From positions 28,016 through 92,015 of the forward strand of contig NZ_CAKJTI010000012.1 of NCBI RefSeq assembly GCF_917563915.1: a stretch of DNA of 64,000 nt, written 5' to 3'. Under the pieces are notes generated by a model. The model ran no database searches, was not told where the DNA came from, and saw only the letters and a program-made list of their open reading frames with translations. Shown here piece after piece: positions 8,912 through 17,154 of the stretch. Position 1 is the first letter of the stretch; the number at the start of each line of letters is the position of its first letter. The stretch is from Bacillus rhizoplanae. GTDB lineage: Bacteria; Bacillota; Bacilli; Bacillales; Bacillaceae_G. The position numbers and the translations under genes were made by a program.

Positions 8912-9202
8912 ATTTTAAGCTAATATTAATGTATGTCAAATGTTTCTTTTTATTGTTGATTGCATACATATTTTTTTATTAACATTGTTGGTATATACGC
9001 TATTCTTCTTCAACTAACCGATAGGCTCTAAGGCACCATAGTTGATCGACCTTCTTCTCCCAGCCATAAAATTTTCATCCTCTGTGGTGCAGCGCTTGCG
9101 CTGTATGAATCGTTAACAGGCAGTTATTTGCAAAAAACAACGTAATTTTCGTATTGATTTAATGGTTCTACACGCGGTAAAATTTGTAAAACAAAGATCA
9201 TT
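8912..9202. other. Gene-poor stretch with possible eroded gene end
   Basis: No convincing gene is present. On the plus strand a 37-codon open segment (9032-9145) ends in TAA and reads like ordinary protein (CGAALALYESLTG...), but it has no start or ribosome binding site. The local base content (about 9010-9125) is richer in GC than the flanks, and the arms GGCACCATAG / CTGTGGTGC can pair. It may be the decayed end of a gene or of a repeat element. I cannot identify it. Confidence 0.3.
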
Positions 9203-9216
9203 AGGAGGAAGGTAGA

Positions 9217-9897
9217 GTGCCAAATAAAATAAAGAGTTACCTTGACTATCCAATGGTAAAAATTCCTGGGGGAGAAATTGAATTAAGAGACGATAGAATA
9301 AAAAGCAAATGGAAAGCTGAAATAAGACCTTTTCTTCTTGCCCAGTATCCTGTAACTATGGATCTTTACTATGCTATTACAAATAACTCACCTAATTCTT
9401 TTGACGGAGATTTAAAACCGGTTGTGAATATTTCCTGGAATGATGCAATTTCTTTTTGTAATCTACTTTCACAAAAAGCTGGACTGAAAGAGTGTTATTC
9501 TATAAGTAATGATGGTGAAAACATTATTTGTGATTGGGAATCAGACGGCTATCGACTTCCTTCAGAAGCAGAGTGGCAATACGCATGTAAAGCAGGGACT
9601 ACTGGTTATAGATACGGAGAGCTTGATAAGATTGCCTGGTATAATGAAAATTCAGGAGGCAAAATCCATGAAGTAGGAAGAAAGGAACCGAATGCTTGGG
9701 GTTTGTATGATATGTTAGGTAGTGTTTGGGAGTGGTGTTGGGATTTATATGATGAACAAGTGTACGGCTCCTACCGAATTTTTCGGGGAGGTAGCTGGGC
9801 TGAGGATGCTAGAGGGTGTGGAGCTTCGTGTCGTCGTCGTAGCCATCCGTCATTTTGCATAGACGACCTTGGATTCCGTCTTGCCCAGTCTTTTTAA
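9217..9897 (+). CDS. FGE-sulfatase (SUMF1) domain protein, non-canonical active site
   Basis: This 226-residue single-domain protein begins at a GTG 8 nt after AGGAGG. It has the SUMF1 hallmarks: MVKIPGGE near the start, PVVNISWNDAISFCN, YRLPSEAEWQYACKAGT, WGLYDMLGSVWEWCWD and the ending FRGGSW...DLGFRLA. True formylglycine-generating enzymes use two cysteines five residues apart after the GGS motif. By eye the first is replaced here (GSWAED) and only the second is kept (ARGCGASC). It therefore probably does not convert sulfatases in the standard way. It stands alone, ends with a terminator at 9965, and no sulfatase gene is in view. The biochemical role is unknown. Confidence 0.85.
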   Translation: MPNKIKSYLDYPMVKIPGGEIELRDDRIKSKWKAEIRPFLLAQYPVTMDLYYAITNNSPNSFDGDLKPVVNISWNDAISFCNLLSQKAGLKECYSISNDGENIICDWESDGYRLPSEAEWQYACKAGTTGYRYGELDKIAWYNENSGGKIHEVGRKEPNAWGLYDMLGSVWEWCWDLYDEQVYGSYRIFRGGSWAEDARGCGASCRRRSHPSFCIDDLGFRLAQSF

Positions 9898-9964
9898 CTT
9901 CTACAAACAAGTCAACTTTCGAGATTTTACAGTTCAACTAACGGAGCGCTAATTTTAACATCTA

Positions 9965-10007
9965 AAAAAGCTATTGGAATTAGTAAACATAATTCCAATA
10001 GCTTTTT
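9965..10007. terminator. Bidirectional intrinsic terminator
   Basis: A perfect 18-bp stem (AAAAAGCTATTGGAATTA and its complement) with a 7-nt loop is flanked by A and T runs on the two sides. It can end the FGE-like gene on the plus strand and the small spore-like gene (10049-10183) on the minus strand. Confidence 0.88.
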
Positions 10008-10048
10008 CACTTTACTACGTTACAGAGTAAACTCATGAAAAATTATGA

Positions 10049-10183
10049 TTAACTACGTTTTTGTCTCTTATTTGATGAAGGTACTTTCATGGAACCTGTT
10101 TCTTGCGTAGTAGTTCCTTGACCTTCGACTTGTGAAGAACCAAGGCCTGCTCTGGAAGGATCCTGTTTAGTTTTTCGACCCAC
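10049..10183 (-). CDS. Small basic hydrophilic protein, 44 residues, possibly spore-associated
   Basis: This short gene has a GTG start with GGAGGT 7 nt upstream. It encodes MGRKTKQDPSRAGLGSSQVE followed by a Gln/Thr/Ser-rich middle and a basic tail ending KRQKRS. There are no hydrophobic segments. The composition (Gly, Gln, Ser, Lys, no Trp or Cys) resembles minor small acid-soluble spore proteins of Bacillus, but I cannot match it to a named Ssp family. Its stop is followed by the shared terminator at 9965-10007, so it has its own transcript. The coding call rests on start, ribosome binding site, length and composition. Confidence 0.65.
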   Translation of the reverse strand: MGRKTKQDPSRAGLGSSQVEGQGTTTQETGSMKVPSSNKRQKRS

Positions 10184-10373
10184 TTTGCTCACCTCCAACG
10201 TTACTTTTTGCTTAGATGTTAGAAACTATGCAGGACAAAGTAAAAAACTCCCTTCCCTTTTAATTAACTTCTTTTTCATAGTTTCAAACAGGAAAGTCAT
10301 AAACGCTGGTTGTATATATAAAGTAATTAATCCCTTTATAATTTGAAATTAACTGAAACTGGAGGAATTTTTA

Positions 10374-10892
10374 ATGAAACATCCAGCATTACAAACGTAT
10401 GATTATCACGTATGGGCAAACAAAAGGCTATTTGAACACTTAAAAACATTACCAGCGGACGTTTGGTCTACAGAAGTACAAAGTGTATTTCCCTCTATTT
10501 CACAAACATTTGCGCATATGTATATTACTGATACAATCTGGCTACACACTTTATCCGGTAAACCTTTTGATGAAGTAAAGGCATCAGCAATACATCTTTC
10601 AGAAAAAATAAAAGAGACAGCTATTAAAGAAATGGAACAATTATTTTTAAATTTATTTGAAGACTACCAAGCATTCTTCACTAGTAAGGAGAACTTAAAT
10701 GAAGCCATTTCCCCTGAACACCCTCACTTTGGACGGCTAGAAACGACTGTTTTTGAATTGATACAGCATGTTGTTAATCATGGAACATATCATCGCGGAA
10801 ATATAACAGCTATGTTAAGGCAGTTAGGTTATACAGGAACTTCGACTGATTATATTTTTTATTTGTACGCAATGAGTAAATCAAAAAAATAA
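10374..10892 (+). CDS. DinB-family protein (putative metal-dependent thiol transferase fold)
   Basis: This 172-residue four-helix DinB/YfiT-like protein starts at an ATG with GGAGG upstream. The three metal-ligand histidines of the family are visible: one in QTFAHMYITD (about residue 46) and two in the HGTYHRGN motif near residue 140. Members are zinc or nickel proteins; some act as bacillithiol- or mycothiol-dependent transferases. It stands alone with about 190 nt of promoter region in front. The reaction is unknown. Confidence 0.88.
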   Translation: MKHPALQTYDYHVWANKRLFEHLKTLPADVWSTEVQSVFPSISQTFAHMYITDTIWLHTLSGKPFDEVKASAIHLSEKIKETAIKEMEQLFLNLFEDYQAFFTSKENLNEAISPEHPHFGRLETTVFELIQHVVNHGTYHRGNITAMLRQLGYTGTSTDYIFYLYAMSKSKK

Positions 10893-11009
10893 TGTTCATT
10901 TTGAACTTTTCATACGTAGAAATATAAGAGAGGCTATTTTAACGAATATGTCTAAAATATAAAAAAAGATACTCCCTTAAAGCTTTACATAATGTAAGGA
11001 GGAATAAAC

Positions 11010-11174
11010 ATGGACTCTAAACAGAAAGACTATAATATTGAATATCAATGTCCTAAAGGAGTTGTGTATTACAGAAAAGTACAAGCGAGTAATATTGAAG
11101 AAGCAAAACAACAAATATTAGCTCAACAACCCGACATGAAAGTTAGGGCTGTTAACCTTATTGATTCTAAATAA
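11010..11174 (+). CDS. Small hypothetical protein, 54 residues
   Basis: ATG is preceded by AAGGAGG (spacing 7), a very good ribosome binding site. The 54-residue product starts MDSKQKDYNIEYQCPKGVVYY and ends with an Ile/Gln-rich helix followed by VRAVNLIDSK. It is cytosolic, has no membrane segment and a single Cys, and I do not recognise the family. A perfect terminator hairpin begins right at its stop codon, which supports a real monocistronic gene. Confidence 0.72.
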   Translation: MDSKQKDYNIEYQCPKGVVYYRKVQASNIEEAKQQILAQQPDMKVRAVNLIDSK

Positions 11175-11231
11175 ACAACAATAGCTAGAGTTGAGGTAGA
11201 TAACTACTACGAGCTCTAGCTATTGTTGTTT
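11174..11231 (+). terminator. Intrinsic terminator after the 54-residue gene
   Basis: AACAACAATAGCTAGAG pairs perfectly with CTCTAGCTATTGTTGTT across a 23-nt loop. The stem begins at the stop codon of the small gene. It can also act for the minus-strand gene that ends at 11268. Confidence 0.8.
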
Positions 11232-11267
11232 CATTCACATAATTGATGTCAGCAGAAAATAATATTA

Positions 11268-11723
11268 TTATTTTTCAATTTGCTTTATAAACGCAGATAC
11301 GTTTCCTAAACAACAAGAACCTTGAGGATTATTTATCTCGCATCCACAACGATTTGCTTTAATATGCATTGATATCTCTTGTACTGCTTGGCTCTTTCCG
11401 GTTTGTTTTATTTCTTCATGAATACGTGATCGTGTCCAATTAAAACAGTAACAAGCAGGCACTTCTTCCTCTATATCTTTTTGAAAAACAGGAACCTTAA
11501 GATCATTTTTAATAAATACTTGCTGTTCTTCATTAAAGTACACTACGTTACATTCTTGCTCTGAACAAAAATAGTATGTTTTATCTGACTCCAATTGAGC
11601 TAAAGCATTAGCATTCAGCAAGCTTTTTAATGTAATCAATTTGACCTGTTTTCCTTTCATTTTGCATAAAGGACAAACAACATCGCTCGTTACACTTTTC
11701 GAAGCACCGCAGCAGTCTCCCAT
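11268..11723 (-). CDS. Cysteine-rich Fe-S/zinc metallochaperone-like protein (CopZ N-domain type)
   Basis: This 151-residue protein starts MGDCCGAS and has two cysteine clusters. An N-terminal zinc-ribbon part has CPLCKMKGK and CSEQECN; a C-terminal part has CYCFNW, CGCEINN and SCC. This is the layout of the [2Fe-2S]- and zinc-binding domain of archaeal CopZ copper chaperones. It stands alone here, without the HMA domain or a copper ATPase nearby. The RBS GGAGG lies 7 nt before the ATG. Metal specificity is not shown by the sequence; copper or mercury handling is the usual proposal for relatives. Confidence 0.8.
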   Translation of the reverse strand: MGDCCGASKSVTSDVVCPLCKMKGKQVKLITLKSLLNANALAQLESDKTYYFCSEQECNVVYFNEEQQVFIKNDLKVPVFQKDIEEEVPACYCFNWTRSRIHEEIKQTGKSQAVQEISMHIKANRCGCEINNPQGSCCLGNVSAFIKQIEK

Positions 11724-11799
11724 TTTATATAGAACCTCCTTTTACAAAAATTTCACCACCAAACCAAAGTGTATATTCGTATCTATCAGGTATGATACT

Positions 11800-12507
11800 T
11801 TAGGAAACCTTTGGACAAGTAAGTGATTTTCCATTGTCTTTGGATGTGATACTAAGCATGTATGGTACAGCGACATGTGACCAAGCTTCAGGTGTTGGGG
11901 AATTTGATATATATTCTGGTGCACACGAATGCAGCATCGGAGTATCGATGCTACCACCTGGATCCATTGAAACCACTGCCATTTCTTTTGGTAATTCTAA
12001 TGCCATTGATTGAGTCAGACCCTCAATAGCAAACTTGGAAGCACAGTACGGTGCAAGTTTAGCTTCTCCAGACCTTCCCCAACTAGAGCTAATGTTGATA
12101 ATGACACCTCGTTTATTATGAATCATAGCTGGAACAAATGACCGTATCACATTGACTACACCATTCACATTGATATTCATAACATTTGCAAATTCTTCCG
12201 AAGAAATAGTCCAAAGCGTTGCATTTTTATTAACGATAGAAGCATTATTAATAAGTAAATCTGGTGCATCGTATCGCTGGAGAATATATTCTCCCCAAGC
12301 TCTAACAGCCTTATCGTCCGAAACATCAACGGATTGAAAATCATGTTTGTCGTCAAATTGACTCCTAATTTGTTCTATCTTGCTTTGAGAACGGCCACAT
12401 CCAACAATCAACCAACCGAGTTCAGAAAAACGGTCAATTAATGACCGACCTAAACCTTGCGTTACTCCAGTGATTACCACAAGTTTTTTATTATTTTCTC
12501 TACTCAA
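11800..12507 (-). CDS. Short-chain dehydrogenase/reductase
   Basis: This 235-residue classical SDR has the nucleotide-binding motif TGVTQGLGRS near the N-terminus, LINNAS at about 87, and the catalytic Ser plus Tyr-x-x-x-Lys as NISSSWG and APYCASKFA. Length is normal and no membrane segment is present. The arginine after the glycine motif and GCGRS at the end of strand 2 suggest NADP(H). The substrate is unknown. It is separated from the metallochaperone gene by 76 nt and may be read together with it. Confidence 0.9.
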   Translation of the reverse strand: MSRENNKKLVVITGVTQGLGRSLIDRFSELGWLIVGCGRSQSKIEQIRSQFDDKHDFQSVDVSDDKAVRAWGEYILQRYDAPDLLINNASIVNKNATLWTISSEEFANVMNINVNGVVNVIRSFVPAMIHNKRGVIINISSSWGRSGEAKLAPYCASKFAIEGLTQSMALELPKEMAVVSMDPGGSIDTPMLHSCAPEYISNSPTPEAWSHVAVPYMLSITSKDNGKSLTCPKVS

Positions 12508-12653
12508 TTAGTTTCTCTCTCCCTTCTAACATTTTGATTCTTAAATTCATTTTACATTTTTTCAATTATAGATACTTGCTACATATTGACTAAATTTTCT
12601 CCAACTTTAGTAGTAATTTAAATATTGTCGTCAACTGACTTAATAAACTAAAC

Positions 12654-12689
12654 AAAAAGAGATGCTCTAAAGATATAAGCATCTCTTTT
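12654..12689 (-). terminator. Intrinsic terminator after pepD
   Basis: On the minus strand AAAAGAGATGCT and AGCATCTCTTTTT pair across a loop of about 11 nt and are followed by T residues. It lies just past the PepD stop. Confidence 0.85.
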
Positions 12690-12703
12690 CATCTCAAACA
12701 TAT

Positions 12704-14170
12704 TTAAACTAAAGACTTCGTCTCCCGCAATACTTCAATAAAATACTCCCAGTTATTCAAAACAGAAGGAATACTTACATGCTCATCTGGCGTATGAACA
12801 TGAAACATATCTGGTCCAAGTGAAATCGCATCTAGTCCTGGAATTTTCTCCATAAATACCCCGCACTCAATTCCTGCATGAACTGCAAAGATCTCTGCAT
12901 CTGTACCATACTTTTCTTTATGCACCTTTTCAAATAAGCTGCGAATTGAGGAATTTGGATTATATGGCCACTCTGGGTACTCAGATTCTTTTTCAAACTG
13001 AGCTCCAACTAGTTCTGCAATATGCTTAATTTCATTTACAATATGTTGTTTTAAGCTTTTTACAGAACTTCTTACTTCGTTTCTTAATTTCATTTCATTA
13101 TGTAACGTTTCAACAACACCTAAGTTTGTAGAACTTTCTACTAGTCCTTTTATATCCATACTCATACTTTGAATACCGTTAGGGATTAAAAATAATGAAG
13201 AAATAAGCTGTTTTTGCGTTTTTTGTGCGAATACCTTCTCAACTGTTTCTTCTAATTTCGTAAGTGAAACATACACATCTGGGTCTACAGCACGTAGTTC
13301 TTCTTGCAAAATGCCTGTCCACTCTTCCACTTTCTCCTCTACTTTTTGCGCATCACTTGCAGAAAGTAAAATCGTCGCTGTACTTTCACGTGGAATCGCA
13401 TTCATTTTTAATCCACCATGAACTTCATTTATAAAAAATGAAATTTCATTCGATACATCACGAAGGACTCTACCTAAAATTTTATTTGCATTTCCTCTTT
13501 CTTTATCAATTTCCATACCGGAATGTCCACCTTTTAATCCGCCAACAAAAAGACGATACGGTAATACGTTAGCTGGCGTTTCTTCCCAAACGATAGAAAT
13601 TGTTTCAACTGCTTTTGCACCGCCCGCACTGCTTACTAACAATTTATGATCTTCTTCTGAGTCAAGATTAATAAAAATTTTACCGCTAAAATGATTTGGA
13701 TCAACCGCAAAAGCGCCGCCCATCGTTGTTTCTTCTTCTGTCGTAATGACTACTTCAAGAGCAGGATGTGGAATATCTGTTGCATTTAATAAAGCTAAAG
13801 CATATGCAACAGCAATCCCATTATCTGCACCTAACGTTGTATGATTTGCATACAGCATATCCTCTACAATTCGTAATTGAATTGGATCTTTCTCAAAATC
13901 ATGAACAGTCGATTGATTCTTCTCACATACCATATCCATGTGACCTTGAATAATAATTGTTGGCACTTGCTCATATCCAGGTGTTGCCGGCTTTTTCATA
14001 ATGACATTTAACGCATGGTCTTGCACAACTTCTAAATTTCTATCTTGTGCAAACTTTACTAAATAATCACTAATCTCTTTCTCATTACCAGATCCTCTTG
14101 GAATCTTTGAAATTTCTGCAAAATGATGAAATACAGGATGCTTTATTAATTCTTCTAAATTCGTATACAT
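12704..14170 (-). CDS. pepD: Aminoacyl-histidine dipeptidase (M20 family, PepD)
   Basis: This 488-residue metallopeptidase has the zinc ligands of the M20 family: GHMDMVCE (His-x-Asp), LGADNGIAVA, EEETTMGGA and a late HAGIECG. It carries the lid domain insertion expected between them and matches bacterial PepD in length. It hydrolyses Xaa-His and other dipeptides in the cytosol. The gene is monocistronic, with a terminator at 12654-12689. A truncated copy of the dispersed repeat lies just upstream at 14233-14319. Confidence 0.95.
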   Translation of the reverse strand: MYTNLEELIKHPVFHHFAEISKIPRGSGNEKEISDYLVKFAQDRNLEVVQDHALNVIMKKPATPGYEQVPTIIIQGHMDMVCEKNQSTVHDFEKDPIQLRIVEDMLYANHTTLGADNGIAVAYALALLNATDIPHPALEVVITTEEETTMGGAFAVDPNHFSGKIFINLDSEEDHKLLVSSAGGAKAVETISIVWEETPANVLPYRLFVGGLKGGHSGMEIDKERGNANKILGRVLRDVSNEISFFINEVHGGLKMNAIPRESTATILLSASDAQKVEEKVEEWTGILQEELRAVDPDVYVSLTKLEETVEKVFAQKTQKQLISSLFLIPNGIQSMSMDIKGLVESSTNLGVVETLHNEMKLRNEVRSSVKSLKQHIVNEIKHIAELVGAQFEKESEYPEWPYNPNSSIRSLFEKVHKEKYGTDAEIFAVHAGIECGVFMEKIPGLDAISLGPDMFHVHTPDEHVSIPSVLNNWEYFIEVLRETKSLV

Positions 14171-14232
14171 ATGCTTCGCCTCTTTCTACCCATGGTAAAA
14201 TGAAATTCTCATTTTGTCTGCTTCTTCTTACT

Positions 14233-14319
14233 TTGAACCAATCGGGATTTTACGGGCAGTTATCCCCACATATCTTCTTCGGATTTCAGGGTCTTGCCCG
14301 CGAATAACAGGATAAACAA
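14233..14319 (+). repeat. Truncated copy of bcr1-like dispersed repeat
   Basis: The sequence runs from TTGAACCAATCGGG through TTTTACGGGCAGTTATCCCC to CGCGAATAACAGGATAAA. It matches the right two-thirds of the full copies at 36180 and 46890, but the GTGGGGG-type terminal hairpin is missing and the inner stem is decayed. It lies between divergently transcribed pepD and the polyketide synthase gene. Confidence 0.75.
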
Positions 14320-14436
14320 TCCTATATAAGTATTGTACCACTTTCAATTGATATATCATCTATTTTCATTTCTTGAATACTTCCACATAAAATTGTGCAC
14401 CGTATAATCTATATGATGAAAAATGGAGTAGATACT

Positions 14437-15534
14437 ATGCCTAAAATTATATCAGTTGGAATTTGTCCACCTCCTCACATAATCAATCAAAAAACAGTCG
14501 TCCACTTTGCAAAAGATTTATTTGGAGATGCTTTTAAAGATATAAAACGTTTATTACAAGTATTTGAAAACGGACAAATAGAAAAACGCCATATCGCAAA
14601 AGAGCTATCTTGGTTTGAAAATGATCATACATTTGAGGATAAAAATAATGCGTATATAGAGTGCTCCATTACACTCGGTGCTCAAGCAATCGAAAACTGC
14701 GTAACCAATAAAACATTTTTGAAGCAAAATATGAAACTAGAAGAGATTGAAGCATTGTTTTATATTTCTTCTACAGGACTCGCAACCCCAACGATTGATG
14801 CGAGAATTATGAACGTTTTACCATTTTCTTCACATACGAAACGGATTCCTCTTTGGGGTCTTGGGTGTGCAGGCGGAGCAGCAGGATTAGCAAGAGCTTT
14901 TGAATATTGCAAAGCTTTTCCAAAGGCAAAAGTCCTTGTTCTTGCTGTTGAATTATGCAGTCTCACATTTCAGCGCAATGATTTGTCCAAAAGCAACCTA
15001 ATTGGAACATCTCTTTTTGCTGACGGTGCAGCATGTGCTTTAATAGCAGGTGATGAAGTGGATATTTCAGCTATGTCTTCTCTTTCTATTCTTCCTTCTT
15101 ATATTGATTCACAATCTACTCTTATGAAAGATAGTGAAGATGTAATGGGATGGGACGTAAGAAATGAAGGATTGTACGTTATCTTTTCCAAAGATATCCC
15201 AAGTATTATTAGTACTTGGTTTCATCCGAACGTAAAAGAATTTTTAACGAAGAATCATACTCAGCTTAGTGATCTTTCTCATTTCATTGTACATCCTGGC
15301 GGAAAAAAAGTACTAGAAGCTTATGAATATGCGCTAGGAATAGATGCACGGAAAATGCAGATTTCTTTTGATATACTACGTGAATATGGAAATATGTCGT
15401 CTGTTACTGTATTGTATGTGTTACAAAAGTATGTACAGACTGTCAACAAAAGCGGTGAACTCGGGTTAATTGGAGCACTTGGACCAGGTTTTAGTTCAGA
15501 GTTAGTCCTTCTACGCTGGGAGGATATTCAATGA
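14437..15534 (+). CDS. bpsA: Type III polyketide synthase (chalcone/stilbene synthase family)
   Basis: The ATG at 14437 is chosen because GGAG lies 8 nt upstream and the product then begins MPKIISVGICPPPHIINQ, matching family N-termini. The 365-residue protein has the Cys-His-Asn triad: Cys in WGLGCAGGAAGLARAF, His in IVHPGGKKVLEAYE and Asn in YGNMSSVTVLYVL. In Bacillus such enzymes extend fatty acyl-CoAs with malonyl-CoA to make alkylpyrones. The next gene overlaps by 4 nt and encodes a methyltransferase that O-methylates these products in B. subtilis. Confidence 0.92.
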   Translation: MPKIISVGICPPPHIINQKTVVHFAKDLFGDAFKDIKRLLQVFENGQIEKRHIAKELSWFENDHTFEDKNNAYIECSITLGAQAIENCVTNKTFLKQNMKLEEIEALFYISSTGLATPTIDARIMNVLPFSSHTKRIPLWGLGCAGGAAGLARAFEYCKAFPKAKVLVLAVELCSLTFQRNDLSKSNLIGTSLFADGAACALIAGDEVDISAMSSLSILPSYIDSQSTLMKDSEDVMGWDVRNEGLYVIFSKDIPSIISTWFHPNVKEFLTKNHTQLSDLSHFIVHPGGKKVLEAYEYALGIDARKMQISFDILREYGNMSSVTVLYVLQKYVQTVNKSGELGLIGALGPGFSSELVLLRWEDIQ

Positions 15535-16076
15535 TTTTTTTTATTGCTTTCATTCTTATTGTAATGCAACGCCTCATAGAGTTAGCAATTGCAAAACGAA
15601 ATGAAAGATATATGAAACAAAAAGGCGCACTAGAATTCGGAAAAGCACATTATAAATACATTGTATTACTTCACACTTCCTTTCTCATTTCAATTTTTTT
15701 AGAAGTTACAATCTTTCATCGTCAACTTTCACCTATTTGGTACATACTTCTTACTTTTTTACTTTTGACTCAACTCCTTCGTGTTTGGACGATCACTTCT
15801 CTCGGCTCGTATTGGAACACCAAGATTATTGTTTTACCTAACACCTCCGCAACAACAAAAGGTCCCTATAAATTTATACGGCACCCCAACTATATGATTG
15901 TAATCTTGGAAATTTTACTCATTCCACTTTTATTTCAAGCATATATCACTGCTGTTGTTTTTAGTTTCTTCAACTTAGCTGTTCTATCAATCCGAATTCG
16001 TGAAGAAGAGAAAGCGCTCATAGAAGTAACCAATTATAAAGAAGCGTTTCAGCATATTTCACGATTTCGCCCATAA
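15531..16076 (+). CDS. bpsB: Isoprenylcysteine carboxyl methyltransferase-like protein (alkylpyrone methyltransferase)
   Basis: This 181-residue integral membrane protein has about four to five hydrophobic helices. The ICMT-type cofactor motif is visible as GPYKFIRHPNYMIVILEI, with REEEKALIE near the C-terminus. Its ATG overlaps the TGA of the polyketide synthase gene (ATGA), so the two are co-translated. In B. subtilis the partner of the synthase O-methylates alkylpyrones using S-adenosylmethionine. The same role is inferred here from the conserved pairing. Confidence 0.9.
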   Translation: MIFFIAFILIVMQRLIELAIAKRNERYMKQKGALEFGKAHYKYIVLLHTSFLISIFLEVTIFHRQLSPIWYILLTFLLLTQLLRVWTITSLGSYWNTKIIVLPNTSATTKGPYKFIRHPNYMIVILEILLIPLLFQAYITAVVFSFFNLAVLSIRIREEEKALIEVTNYKEAFQHISRFRP

Positions 16077-16077
16077 T

Positions 16078-16112
16078 GAAAGAGGATGTGTCTACACACC
16101 CTCTTTCATTTT
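16078..16112 (+). terminator. Intrinsic terminator after bpsAB
   Basis: GAAAGAGGATGTGT pairs with ACACACCCTCTTTC (one mismatch) with a very short loop, followed by ATTTTTC. It directly follows the bpsB stop. Confidence 0.83.
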
Positions 16113-16157
16113 TCCCTTACGTATATATAGATTACCAACTTCTATACCCTGTCTATA

Positions 16158-16895
16158 TTAGAGTGATATATGCTTCGGAATTTCTCCTTCTGGCACTTCT
16201 CCATCCATGCTCAAATAATAATGTCGAATCGGTTGTAAATTATCATCTAATTCATACACAAGCGGAATGCTTGTAGGGATATTTAACGTTACAACTCCAT
16301 CATCAGATAAGTGATCTAAATATTTTACAAGTGAGCGAATTGTATTACCGTGCGAGGAAATAATTACTTTCTCACCACTTTTTAATACTGGCGCAATTTC
16401 TTCATACCAATACTTAAGAACTCGTTTTTCTGTATCTTCTAGACACTCTGTAAGAGGAAATTCGCCTTCTTCGAGATATTTATATCTGGGATCTGAAACT
16501 TCATAACGCGGATCATTTTCCGTAAGTGCTGGCGGTCTTACATTTGTACTTCTGCGCCATATATTTACTTGTTCTTCCCCATATTTTTTAATCGTTTCAT
16601 CCTTATTTAAACCTTGCAGTGCACCGTAATGCCTTTCATTTAAATGCCATGTTTTATAAACAGGTACCCAAGCGAGATCCATCTCATGAAGAATAATCCA
16701 TAACGTTCGAATTGCTCGTTTTAACACGGAAGTGTGTGCCACATCAAACGTATAACCATTCGCCTTTAAAATTTGTCCTGCTTCTCTTGCTTCCTGTAAT
16801 CCTTTTTCAGACATATCAACATCCGTCCATCCAGTAAACCTATTTTCCAAATTCCATACACTTTGACCGTGACGAAGAAGTACAAGTTTAATCAT
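16158..16895 (-). CDS. gpmA: 2,3-bisphosphoglycerate-dependent phosphoglycerate mutase
   Basis: The product is 245 residues from the ATG at 16895, which has GGAGG 9 nt upstream; a longer frame to 16916 lacks support. It contains the phosphohistidine motif [22 protein letters not shown] and the second histidine in SSHGNTIRS, with the full dPGM length. It interconverts 3- and 2-phosphoglycerate in glycolysis. Bacillus also encodes the cofactor-independent GpmI with the glycolytic operon, so this is the second, stand-alone mutase. It converges on the bpsAB unit. Confidence 0.95.
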   Translation of the reverse strand: MIKLVLLRHGQSVWNLENRFTGWTDVDMSEKGLQEAREAGQILKANGYTFDVAHTSVLKRAIRTLWIILHEMDLAWVPVYKTWHLNERHYGALQGLNKDETIKKYGEEQVNIWRRSTNVRPPALTENDPRYEVSDPRYKYLEEGEFPLTECLEDTEKRVLKYWYEEIAPVLKSGEKVIISSHGNTIRSLVKYLDHLSDDGVVTLNIPTSIPLVYELDDNLQPIRHYYLSMDGEVPEGEIPKHISL

Positions 16896-17092
16896 GACGA
16901 CGTTTCCTCCTAACAATAAAAATTTTTAACCTTACAATTATGCTGTTTCTTTTCTTTACTCCTATGATGTGCTATTACACGATTTGTTCTATTTATGCTA
17001 TATAAATCATGTAAATGTTATCGTAGTTTCAATTTAGATGATTCTTCATCCAATCCTCACACTTGTTAGTATATCCGTCATTTTTTACATAC

Positions 17093-17133
17093 AAAAAAAA
17101 CATGAGTCCCCTATTCAAAGGATACTCATGTTT
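17093..17133 (-). terminator. Intrinsic terminator after the DEAD-box helicase gene
   Basis: On the minus strand AAACATGAGTATCC pairs with GGGGACTCATGTTT (minor mismatch), followed by eight T. It lies about 20 nt past the helicase stop. Confidence 0.88.
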
Positions 17134-17154
17134 CATGATTTATATAGCTTCAAC

